From the NCBI GenBank assembly GCA_001599815.1, contig BCIA01000004.1:4490082-4554081 (forward strand): 64,000 nt of DNA. The letters are read 5' to 3'. The notes under the pieces are model-generated. The model did not search any database, had not been told where the DNA came from, and saw nothing but the letters and a program-made list of their open reading frames with translations. The stretch comes from Furcasterigmium furcatum. Lineage: Eukaryota; Ascomycota; Sordariomycetes; Glomerellales; Plectosphaerellaceae. The stretch's first letter is position 1. Each line of letters starts with the position of its first letter. Positions 34,612 through 44,653 of the stretch are shown in pieces. Both the position numbers and the translations under genes were made by a program.

Positions 34612-37582
34612 ATGGCCAACCACCACCCGTCCCCTACGATGGCCATGCAGGCGCAGCATGGTGGTCCTCCCGGGCCTCCCCAGCCGCCAGGCCATCCACC
34701 GCAATCCCAGAGCTTTGCGCCCTCCGCGCCGTCGCGCCAGCTGCCTTTCGTCACCGAGAGTCTCTGGATGCAAGTCGGTATGTGCACTCACAATTAGGCA
34801 AAGTGCTTCGCGATGACTAACTGGCCACTCCCAGGCTCCTACGCCGAGGCCCTCGGCGAGCTCGAAGAGGCCATGGGATGCTACGAGAGCGCGCTGCGAG
34901 CGAACCCTCAATCAGTCCCAGCAATGAACGCCATCAGCCTGATCCTGCGCACGCGCGAGCAGTTCGGAAAAGCAGTCGAATATTTGCAGGGGATCCTCAA
35001 GATTGATAACCACAATGGCGAGGCTTGGGGCAGTCTTGGTGTGTTTCCTCCTCCCCCCACTCCGACCGATAGGCACGTGTCGCAAAAGACGATGAGCTAA
35101 CCTCCGCGCGCAGGCCACTGTTACCTCATGATGGACGACTTGCAGCAGGCGTACACCGCGTACCAAAACGCTCTCGTCAACCTGCGCAACCCGAAGGTTT
35201 GTTCTGCATGAAACAATCGCGATGCGCCTCAACTAACGGGGTGGCAGGAACCCAAGCTCTGGTACGGCATAGGAATATTGTACGATCGGTACGGCTCTCT
35301 CGAGCACGCTGAGGAGGCATTCTCCCAGGTGATGCAGATGGAGCCTACCTTCGAAAAGGCCAACGAGATTTACTTCCGCCTCGGTATCATATACAAGCAG
35401 CAACAAAAGTATGCGCAGAGCTTGGATGTACGCGTCTTCTTCTTCTCCACGAATTGCCGCCATTTTTTTGCTAATTATCTCGCAGTGCTTCAAGTACATC
35501 GTCTCCTCTCCCCCACCACCCTTGAGCGAAGAGGACATTCTCTTCCAAATCGGCCACGTTCATGAGCAACAAAAAGACGTAAGTCGGGTAGCAAGAACTA
35601 CCATGATGGTCCCAGCTGACTCCTCGCAAACAGTACGACAGCGCCAAGGCTGCTTACCAGCGTGTGCTCGAACGCGACCCCAGCCATGCCAAGGTCCTGC
35701 AGCAGCTCGGCTGGCTTCACCATCAGCAAAGCAACAGCTTCCAAAGCCAAGAACGAGCCATCGAGTTCCTGGAGAAGTCTGTCGCTGCGGATCAGAACGA
35801 TGCGCAGAGCTGGTACCTGCTCGGCCGCTGCTACATGTCCCAGCAGAAGTACCCCAAGGCTTACGAGGCGTACCAACAAGCCGTCTATCGTGATGGCCGG
35901 AACCCGACCTTCTGGTGCTCCATTGGAGTCCTGTATTACCAGATCAATCAGTACCGAGACGCCCTCGACGCCTACTCTCGTGCCATTCGACTCAACCCCT
36001 TCATCTCTGAGGTTTGGTATGACCTTGGCACGCTGGTACGTATTCCGCTAGCCTTAGATTTCTGGATTGATACTAACACCATTGATAGTATGAGTCTTGC
36101 AACAATCAAATCAGTGACGCCCTGGACGCCTATCAGCGCGCTGCCGAGCTTGACCCCGCAAACCCTCACATCAAGGCCAGGCTCAACCTCTTGCGCAATG
36201 GTCCTGCCAACGGCGGTCAGCCCCCGAGCGCGCCGCAGCCCGCCGACGTGCATCCAACTTCCTATCAAGTTGGTCCCGCACCGCCGCAGTGGGCAGGTTC
36301 AGCTCCTCAGCAGCCTCAGCAGCCGCAACCACCGCCACCCGCTGGTGGACCTGGCCCGCATTCATGGGGTCGTCTCGCCGACATCAACCCACCCCAGCCG
36401 GCGAATCCATTCGATCAGCCTCGTGATGGCTTCAGGGGACCGGCTCCTCCTATGCCTCGCCAGCCAAGCCCTCGCCAGGAGCAACAGCACGGTCGACCGC
36501 CCTACTCGGAGCCGAACCGCCCTGGATCTATCCGTCGGGGCCCTAGCCCTCCTCCTCAGGGTCATTACCCTTCTGGTCCTCCCCCGCTCTCTTCTGGGCA
36601 GCCGCGGGTCCCTAACTCGAACTACGTGCCAACGCCTTCATCCACGGCTCAGATGCCTCCCATGAACGCCGGGCCTAATGCCGGACCTCCCCCTCCCCCT
36701 CCGGGCTTTGGCGGGACGAGCAGCCCCAGGCCCGGGGAGAGGCCACCCCATGAGAACCGTATGCCCTCGCCCAAGTCGGCGTACCCGCAGCACCAGCCCC
36801 CTCCTCCTGCGCCTTACGGCCGTCATCCCGATGGACCCGTGCCTCCCATGGCAGACGGTCCTCCCCCGCAAGCGCCGCCCCCTGGCGTTGCTGGAGAGCA
36901 GGCTGCCCCGAGAAGCGAGAATGATCGTCCACCCTCCGCCCCGCCCAAGCGTATGCGCGAGTGGGAAGACGAACCCTCCGTCAAGCGCCCCGCAAACGAC
37001 GAGAACCGTGCCCGCCTGGACGATGTTCGCCCTCGCAGGCCCTCGACGCCCTCCGGCCCGCGCGATTCGTATCGCCGCAACTCCTCCGAAGCACGTCGCT
37101 TCGAGGACCAGCGTCGCGCCGATGAGCAGCGCAGAGCAGATGAACAGAGGCGCGCGGACGAGCAGCGCCAATCGAACAACGAGTATCATCCTTCCGAGGC
37201 CGCACACCACCCCCCAGGACAGCCGGCCCCTGGCAACCACCTGCCGCCCATGCAGGCGTCCACGGCTCCCATGCAGGGCGTTGTGCACGAGGGGGCCCCT
37301 GCCGCACCTGGCCCAGCTCCCAAGGAATACCCCGCCGATGAGCGACCTGCTCTGGAGCATAATGCTGCAGGCTCACGGCCTGCCCCGGCGAACGAGCCTG
37401 AACGCGCTGCCCGCAAGATGGAGGTTGACGAAGATTACGATGACAGCGGAGAAGACGAGAAGAAAACGGCGATTGCTACGACGAATGGGTCCGGGTCTGC
37501 GGCGGCGTCCAACGACAGCAAGACGCCTACGAGCGCTGGTGTTAACGGAATGATGGGGCCTACGCCCAAGGCCGAGCCATAG
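34612..37582 (+). CDS. ssn6: Cyc8/Ssn6 TPR co-repressor subunit
   Basis: Cyc8/Ssn6 partners Tup1 (RcoA/RCO-1 in filamentous fungi) in a general nuclear co-repressor. Exons are 34612-34777, 34835-35038, 35114-35196, 35248-35427, 35486-35578, 35634-36035 and 36089-37582 (873 residues); all introns are 51-75 nt with CTAAC-type branches, and phases agree. A short Pro/His/Gln-rich N-terminus precedes about ten tandem tetratricopeptide repeats spanning roughly residues 45-415 (examples: SYAEALGELEEAMGCYESAL, WYGIGILYDRYGSLEHAEEA, WYLLGRCYMSQQKYPKAYEA). The tail of about 450 residues is Pro/Gln-rich, with triple DEQRRA units near 37120-37160, and ends with an acidic cluster and Ala/Ser/Thr residues. 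Repeat count and order match the Cyc8 family rather than other TPR proteins such as O-GlcNAc transferase or Cdc27. Confidence 0.95.
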
Positions 37583-38127
37583 GAATAGTTCAACCTCGAC
37601 GTAGGCGGGAAGCAGTGCGGTGGATCCGTCCATTTTCTGTCCGACATACTCTGTGTTTCTTTTATCCTGTATACCACTTCCCCTTACATGTTCATACGAC
37701 CAGAGGCAGTGGGCTTCTTCGGACCAGTTTTCGGCGTAAGTTGGCCATTTCCCAGACACTCAAACAATACAATCCCTTCAAAACCGCATAAACATATAGC
37801 TGTCCTGATGACGTGCCGTGAACAAACAACAGTTTCAAGCAATGCAGTAGACTTGTTGTCGGGCTCCCTCGGTCTGAACATCGCTGAGACCGACTGGCGC
37901 TGGGTGAGAGGTGGAGACAGACATGGAGCTGGTGCAACTGAAAGTGGGTCACTACTCTGGCCTCACGTGATTAGGGTGGTCGCGGGCCTAGCCCAAACAA
38001 GAATTTCGTGCCCACGGTTCGACTTTTCTGCCGCTAGTGGGATTTTGTTCCCAGCGGGCCACCACCATCACGAACTTCTCACCATACCTCTCAATTGACC
38101 TCACGACCTCGAGATCAATCAGTCAAG
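37583..38127. other. Intergenic region: ssn6 3' flank and uL3 promoter
   Basis: No gene. The part near 37963 carries the Cbf1- and Tbf1-like motifs listed separately. Confidence 0.5.
37963..37976 (+). promoter_or_regulatory. Adjacent TCACGTGA and TTAGGG motifs upstream of uL3
   Basis: The palindrome TCACGTGA (37963-37970) is followed without spacing by TTAGGG (37971-37976), about 150-165 bp upstream of the uL3 ATG. In Candida and other non-Saccharomyces ascomycetes, ribosomal-protein promoters commonly combine a Cbf1 site (RTCACGTG) with a Tbf1 site (TTAGGG-type). Position and gene identity fit; binding is inferred. Confidence 0.6.
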
Positions 38128-39511
38128 ATGTCTCACCGAAAGTACGAGGCTCCTCGCCACGGTTCGCTGGCCTACCTGCCGCGCAAGCGCGCTGCCCGTC
38201 ACCGCGGAAAGGTCAAGTCGTAAGTTGCAAATCTCCCGGCACCCGCTGCCATCGACGGATCTTTTTCGACATTGTCGAGACGAGGATCAACCGCTGACCG
38301 GTCAAACTCTTCGCAGCTTCCCCAAGGATGACGCTAAGAAGCCCGTCCACCTGACCGCTGCCATGGGCTACAAGGCCGGCATGACCACCATCGTCCGCGA
38401 CCTCGACCGTCCCGGCGCGAAGGCCAACAAGAAGGAAGTCGTTGAGGCCGTCTCCATCATCGACACGCCACCTGTACTTGCAACGCAGCCCGCTTGGCTA
38501 TGTGCCTATGGCTAACATCTCTCTAGATGGTCGTTGTTGGTCTCGTTGGCTACATCGAGACTCCCCGCGGCCTGCGTTCCCTTGCCACCATCTGGGCCGA
38601 GCATCTCAGCGACGAGGTCCGCCGCCGCTTCTACAAGAACTGGTACAAGTCCAAGAAGAAGGCCTTCACCAAGTACGCCAAGAAGCACTCCGAGACCTCC
38701 GGCTCCTCCATCACCCGCGAGCTCGAGCGCATCAAGAAGTACTGCACCGTCGTCCGCGTCCTCGCCCACACCCAGATGCACAAGACTCCCCTCAAGCAGA
38801 AGAAGGCCCACCTCATGGAGATCCAGGTCAACGGTGGCTCCGTCGCCGACAAGGTCGACTTCGGCTACGGTCTCTTCGAGAAGGAGGTGACCATCGACAG
38901 CGTCTTCGAGCAGGACGAGATGATCGATGTCATCGCCGTCACCAAGGGTCACGGTTTCGAGGGTGTCACCGCCCGTTGGGGTACCAAGAAGCTTCCTCGC
39001 AAGACTCACAAGGGTCTCCGTAAGGTCGCTTGTATCGGTGCCTGGCATCCTTCCCACGTCCAGTGGACCGTTGCCCGTGCCGGTCAGCGCGGTTACCATC
39101 ACCGTACCTCGGTCAACCACAAGGTTTACCGCATCGGCAAGGGCGATGCCAAGGACAACGCCTCCACCGATATGGACGTCACCCAGAAGACCATCACTCC
39201 GTATGTTTGCCCCCCTCTATACCTGCCTCGGGATGGCTCGCGTGCTAACAGCTCCCAGCCTCGGTGGCTTCGTTCGCTACGGCGAGATCAGGAACGACTT
39301 CGTCATGGTCAAGGGCTCCATCCCCGGTACCAAGAAGCGTGTCATGACCCTCCGCAAGTCGATGTTCGTCCACACCTCCCGCCGCGCCAACGAGAAGATC
39401 AACCTCAAGTGGATCGACACCTCGTCCGAGTTCGGACACGGCGCCTTCCAGACCCCCGCCGAGAAGAAGCAGTACCAGGGTACTCTCAAGAAGGACCTCG
39501 TCGCTGCGTAA
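38128..39511 (+). CDS. rpl3: Cytosolic 60S ribosomal protein uL3
   Basis: uL3 is a universal large-subunit protein with extensions reaching the peptidyl-transferase centre; it acts in cytosolic ribosomes and early 60S assembly. Exons are 38128-38219, 38317-38473, 38527-39200 and 39259-39511 (391 residues, the normal eukaryotic length). The N-terminus MSHRKYEAPRHGSLAYLPRK is diagnostic. It is followed by DLDRPGAKANKKEVVEAV, GLVGYIETPRGLRSL, AHLMEIQVNGG, the GVTARWGTKKLPRKTHKGLR loop, and the SHVQWTVARAGQRGYHHRT segment that holds the histidine methylated in yeast Rpl3. Introns are 97, 53 and 58 nt with CTGAC/CTAAC branches. Codon use is strongly C-ending, typical of a highly expressed gene. 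Antisense open frames here are shadows of this codon bias. Confidence 0.98.
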
Positions 39512-40007
39512 AGCAGTCGTCGTTCTTGCGCGTCAGGCTGGTTTCCTTGTATCTTGGTCATTGCATCGGTGTCGAGGGTTTTTCTCCGTTCCCGCATGCG
39601 ATCGGGAATGCAAAACGGATTTGGGTTTCTATAACGGTTGACTTGAGACCACGAATCAAAAAGAGGTGAACAGGGGAATGATATCCACATGAATTCATAT
39701 GCTCCGGCCCTGCCCTGTGATGTCTGGCTCGGTGATGCTTGATCTGTACTGTAGTGTCAAATGGCCCTGAACTGGAGCAGGCAAGGTAAGGTATTGTGTG
39801 TCAAGTTGGTCAAGCTTCACAGTGTTTGCTGTGCAGTGGGGAGTTGGTGCCGGGTGGTCCGTGGCCCAGCCCTTGCGTCATGGAACGAGAGCTCCTCAGC
39901 TGCCCGGCCCAATTGCTTTGGAGATCTGCCAAACCTGCATATCTGCCCGTACCACTCCCACACTGCGCCTTCTCTGCTTTATAGTTCGTCCTTGTACACC
40001 ACGACGA
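39512..40007. other. Intergenic region between uL3 and the small dual-start gene
   Basis: No gene seen. The downstream coding frame stays open back to 39798 but has no upstream ATG with better context than 40008. Confidence 0.4.
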
Positions 40008-40779
40008 ATGTCTTCTCTCCGTAAACCGACATCTCTTCCTCTGCGAAACGCAATTTCTGCATCCACCCGATCCACCCTCCGCCGCCGAGCATTCCAGCAC
40101 CGAGAGCATCTAGCTGCACCATCCGGCCGACACCTCCCTCCTTCCAAGTCACTCAGCTCCGCTACGCTCTCGAACCTCCGCTTCCGCGAGACGTCACGCA
40201 CAATGGCCTCGGACGATGACTACATGGCTTTCCTGAACAAGGCGAACCAGGACCCGAGCGAGGGCCAGGCCAAGAAGAGCGACGCCCCAAAGGGCTTCAA
40301 GGCAAAGGACAACGGGGCGCGGGTGCCCAAGGACATCACGGACGTGATCAAGGGCGGAGACAAGGTGTATGTGTCCGACGCAGACGAGCCGTTCGAGGGC
40401 GTTGCGCTGAAGTGGGACGAGGGCGGGAAGGGCCTGCCTGATGAGGGTGAGTTTCTGCCTGTGGAGGTCTTCGCGTGGCTTGGGTGTCCGGACGGGAACT
40501 GAAGACTGACTTTGAGATGCAGTGGAATTTGCGAAGCTTATCAGCCACCCTGACCCGGATAACGCCGGGGTTGAGCTATTGGACCCGATTGACTGGGACT
40601 CGAACGGGGACTACGGCGATATCATCGATGCGGTGCGCAAGGCCGGGAAGGGGAACGACGTGAGGGTTTACAAGGTGGCCCGGGACAGTACGAGGACGGA
40701 GTATTATGTTGTTACGACAGATGGGGAGGGCAAGGATGCCACGCTTGTGGGTGTGAAGGCGCTGGCCGTTGAGACCTAG
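40008..40779 (+). CDS. Small acidic protein of unknown function with two possible starts
   Basis: Exons are 40008-40446 and 40523-40779; the intron has GTGAGT, CTGAC and CAG ends. Starting at ATG 40008 the product is 231 residues; starting at the in-frame ATG 40203 (MASDDDYMAFLNKANQDP) it is 166. The extra 65 residues are rich in Arg, Ser, Leu and Thr with almost no acid until the end (RSTLRRRAF, LSNLRFRETSR), the profile of a mitochondrial targeting peptide. The second ATG opens the acidic soluble core, which has VPKDITDVIKGGDKVYVSD, EGVALKWDEGGKGLPDE and a C-terminal segment VRVYKVARDSTRTEYYVVT that looks like a small beta-rich domain. I do not recognise the family. Dual targeting through leaky scanning is possible but unproven. 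Confidence 0.75.
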
Positions 40780-41291
40780 CGGAAGATGCCCAGCGGACAA
40801 TGGTACAAGCCTTGATATCAGGGACATACTCGACGATCTCTTGTGACAAAACCGATCTCAGTTCAGTCCCACTGGCCCCCGAATGCTTCAGGCTGGAGGT
40901 TGTTCGACGCCATGGTGCGAAATTGATTACATGCTTGGCCATGTATTCGGATCTGGTGCAAGACCAACCGGCGACATTCTTCTTCTCCTCAGCCCATCAT
41001 GATCCTCACCGAGGTCACCGAGAATGCCCCTCGGTGGACACTGGAGCGCCGCTGAACCTTGGTACCACCAGCCCAGCAATTGGAAGGGTGTGGCGGGGCC
41101 CGCCCCTGGTGACAGTGTGCAATCGGCGGCTGTCCCTCCGCTTATCGGTGCCGCTATCGGGACCCCTCCAACATCAATGGCGCCCAAAGTCCGGTCGTGT
41201 CCAAAAACTTACGGCGCCTCTCTGCACCGCGGTGACTCAACCTCTCTCACGCACACAGCTTGCCTCCTATAAATTGAGTGGTCGGATCGCA
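40780..41291. other. trpE promoter region
   Basis: No gene. It contains a TGACTCA site at 41233-41239 and a TATAAA at 41268-41273, both close to the trpE start. Confidence 0.5.
41233..41239 (+). promoter_or_regulatory. Gcn4/CpcA (CPC1) site TGACTCA
   Basis: An exact TGACTCA lies 53 bp upstream of the proposed trpE ATG. This is the consensus for the bZIP activator of amino-acid cross-pathway control (Gcn4, CpcA, CPC1), known to control tryptophan genes in fungi. A TATAAA lies 28 bp further downstream. Confidence 0.65.
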
Positions 41292-43031
41292 ATGGCAGGC
41301 CATGTAAGCACTCGACATTCATAGCTGGCATCTCGCACGTTCCGTCCTAACAATGTCAACGCAGCGCGGCGTCGTACCGTCCCTCGAGACGGTGCGCTCC
41401 ATCCTCGAGACTCCTCCTCCGCCCTCGAAGAAGAAGCCAAACCTGGTCCCAGTATACCGCCAGATCTCCTCCGATCTGATTACGCCCTCCGCGGCATACC
41501 TGAAGCTCTCGGCTCACTACAGCGAAAGCGAATACTCGTTCCTCTTCGAGAGTGCCGCGACAGAACGTGTCGGTCGATACAGCTTCGTCGGTGCCAACCC
41601 GCGCAAGGTCCTGACCACAGGACCTGGATACGGCCCCGAATGCGATCCTCTGCCGGCGCTTGAGGAGGAGCTGGCCCAGTACACTGTTGCCCATGTCCCC
41701 GGCCTCCAGCTACCGCCCCTGACAGGCGGCGCTATAGGATATGCGTCGTACGATCTGGTGCGGTACTTCGAGCCCAAGACTGCCCGCCCCATGAAGGACG
41801 TGCTGGGTATCCCGGAGAGTCTGTTCCTGCTGTTCGACACCATCGTGGCGTTTGATGGGTTCTACGGAATCATCAAGGTCATCTCGTACGTTCACGCGCC
41901 CGAGGACCTGGGCCAGCTGGAAGCCGTGTACGACAAGGCGCGCGAGACAATCAACGAGCTCGTGGACGTGCTCAACTCGCCGGAGATCCCGCTGCCGGAA
42001 CAGGGCCCCATCACGCTCGGCCAGCAGTACACGTCTAACATCGGCCAGGAGGGCTACGAGAAGCACGTCACGACGCTGAAGAAGCACATCGTCGCTGGAG
42101 ATATCATCCAGGCCGTCCCGTCTCATCGCCTGGCGAAGCCGACCTCGCTGCACCCATTCAACATCTACCGCCACCTGCGCACTGTGAACCCCTCGCCGTA
42201 TCTGTTTTACATCAACTGCAAGGACTTCCAGATTGTGGGCGCCTCGCCAGAGCTGCTTGTCAAGTCGGAGGGCGGGCGCATCCTGACGCACCCGATCGCG
42301 GGCACCGTCAAGAGGGGCAAGACGCCGGAGGAGGATGCGGCGCTGGCCGATGAGCTGAGGAGCAGCTTGAAGGACCGCGCGGAACACGTCATGCTGGTGG
42401 ACCTGGCGAGGAACGACGTCAACCGCGTGGGCGATCCGAGAACGGTCAAGGTCGACCATCTGATGGTACGTAGAGAAAGTCATGAGGGTGCGATACGAAG
42501 GCGCTAACGTGGTTACAGGTCGTCGAGAAGTTCAGCCATGTGCAACATCTCGTCAGCCAGGTGTCTGGCGTGTTGAGGCCCGACCAGACCCGGTTCGATG
42601 CGTTTAGGAGTATCTTCCCCGCCGGCACGGTGAGCGGAGCGCCCAAGGTCAGGGCCATGGAGCTTATTGCCGAGCTGGAGGGCGAGAAGCGCGGTGTGTA
42701 CGCCGGAGCGGTGGGCTACTTTGGCTACGGTGGCGTCGACGAGAAGGGCGACGATGTTGAAGGTGCTATGGACACCTGCATCGCGCTCCGAACGATGATG
42801 GTCAAGGACGGAGTGGCGTATCTGCAAGCCGGTATGTTTTCCCCTCCCTCTTCCACACGCATTTCCGAGTCACTGACATACTCTGCAGGCGGTGGCATTG
42901 TCTTCGACTCGGACGAGACAGACGAGTGGGAGGAGACGATGAACAAGCTGGGCGCAAACATCAAGTGCGTCACATCAGCAGAGGAGTTGTACTATGAGCA
43001 GCAGCAGCAGCAGGAATCACGCAAGCCGTAA
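41292..43031 (+). CDS. trpE: Anthranilate synthase component I
   Basis: Makes anthranilate from chorismate, the first committed step of tryptophan synthesis; the glutaminase partner (TrpG domain of the trifunctional TRPC protein) is elsewhere. Proposed exons are 41292-41303, 41365-42465, 42519-42831 and 42889-43031, giving 522 residues. The first intron (GTAAGC, CTAAC, CAG, 61 nt) makes the N-terminus MAGH-RGVVPSLE; unspliced, ATG 41353 gives MSTQ-RGVVPSLE, also 522 residues. The intron model is preferred because that ATG lies between branch point and acceptor. The N-terminal domain carries the allosteric LLES-type motif as LFESAATERVGRYSF. The chorismate-binding domain (about 226-505) shows GDIIQAVPSHR, PSPYLFYI, HPIAGTVKRG, EHVMLVDLARND, FPAGTVSGAPKVRAME and GGGIVFDSD. 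The tail holds a Gln run. A CpcA site lies upstream, and the gene converges with the RGS gene, stops 72 bp apart. Confidence 0.95.
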
Positions 43032-43103
43032 ACCAATGATGACGGTTTATCAAACACAGTATTATCTCATTCATGGCTATGATCGTTCACCGTGACCCCG
43101 GGC

Positions 43104-44653
43104 TCACGCCCATCTCATGCTGAAGATGTCATACGCAGGGATGAACACCGACGCGGCGGCCAGACCGCCGGCGAGCAAGAGCGCCCACAGCAGCGCGCCG
43201 AGCGCAACGCCGTCCTGTAGGACCCTCACCTCCCCGCCGCCGGCCGGGAGCGTCTCCTCGAACCAGCATCGCCAGAAACATCGGCGGCGGTATGCCTCCA
43301 CCCAGTCGTCCCGCTTGAAGCCGTTCGCGGGACCAAATGTGCGCAGGCTCCCCTTGCGCAGCGGGTCGGCGCCAATGCTGCTCTCCGTGCCACGGCGGAG
43401 GTGTCTCCGGACGCGCCAGCTCGCGGCCTCGGCCTCGTTCTTGGACCGGCTCGTGGCGAGGAGGGGCGGGATCTCCCACGGCCGCAGCTGGCGGCGCCCG
43501 CGAAGGTACAGGTAGAGACTGAGGCCATCGACGGCAGCCACGAATATGGCCAGGCCGGGAGCCCAGAAGCCGAGGCAGGCGATGCGCCAGTAGGGGGAGA
43601 GGCGGAAGCGCGGGGTGAGGAGGATGAGGGCCAGGTCAGCCCCGAGGCCCAGGGCGATAAGGAGGATGCCGAGCACTCGGAGCAGGATGGTGGTGGTGCG
43701 GTTGGTGTTGGCCATGGAGGCTCTGATGAAGTTGGGGTGGAGCTTGCCGCGGAGGATGGCGTCGGCCTTTTCGAAGGCGGGGAGGAGAGCCGTCGGGTGT
43801 GTTGTACAGGCCGTTGCGGCGAGGACGGAGGCACGGTCGGGGACGGCGAGGTCGAGGCGGCGTGGGCCGCTGGGATGGACGTAGTGGTTGATGATCCTGG
43901 TGATTTCATCACGGAAGGGCTGGTCGTCTGGCGGTAAAGGGGTAAGGCCCTCGACGATGACCGAGCCTGCGGAGGACGCCGTGCCAGGCCTGAGGCCGTG
44001 GAATACGACACTCCCCGGCGGGGGGATCGAGGTGGCGGACATGCCCGATCGTCGGGACATCTTCTCATCTTCGACCTCGGCATCGAGTATGTCGAGTATG
44101 TTGCTGACCTTGCTGGCATTGCGGGCTCTCCTCTCACGGCCCAGCATGCGGACCTTGGGGCCTCTCTTCTTCCTCGTGGACAACTCACGGTTGAAGTCGG
44201 AGGCCAAGTGCTTCTCGTGGAGCTCACGTTGCTGGCGGAGGTGGTGCTGGAGCACCAGGGCTTCTTCGGCGCGGGCAGGGTCCCAGCGAGGCACGAGGGC
44301 GCGTTCCTGGGCGGTCAACTTTGTCCAGCTCTGGACGTAGCCGCAAAACCAAAGGAAGAATTGGAGCGGCTCGGCGTGTTGCTCGACGTAGACGAGGTAG
44401 TCCATGAAGTCGTTAAGGGAGCAAGGCTATAGGCGTTAGTGATAGTCCATCTGGAGTGGTGGAGGAGGGAGGGAGAATCGGGGGGAATTACCGGCATCGT
44501 CGTATTCCTCACGAGCTGCTCAAACCTCAGGGAGGCAGGAAGCCACTTCTTCGCTCTCGCGGCCATCTTGGCATATCTGGAACAGTCTTCGTCCATGATC
44601 GGCGGCCGCCACGGCCGATCCACCTCTGGTTTTCTGTAGAACTTGAGCGACAT
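43104..44653 (-). CDS. RGS-domain protein with C-terminal membrane segments (Rax1-like)
   Basis: Regulators of G-protein signalling speed GTP hydrolysis by G-alpha. Exons are 44492-44653 and 43104-44426 (494 residues); the intron has GTAATT, CACTAAC and TAG ends, in phase 0. It starts MSLKFYRKPEVDRP. The RGS-like fold begins at LPASLRFEQLV, continues across the splice as SLNDFMDYLVYVEQHAEPLQFFLWF, and resumes near residues 220-295 (FRDEITRIINHYV, KADAILRGKLHPNFIRAS). A basic, Ser-rich insert of about 110 residues splits it. Three hydrophobic helices follow at about 299-324, 336-360 and 463-488. RGS plus C-terminal membrane helices matches Rax1-type proteins (polarity in yeast) and a class of filamentous fungal RGS proteins; which one cannot be decided here. 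The split domain may reduce GAP activity. Confidence 0.85.
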
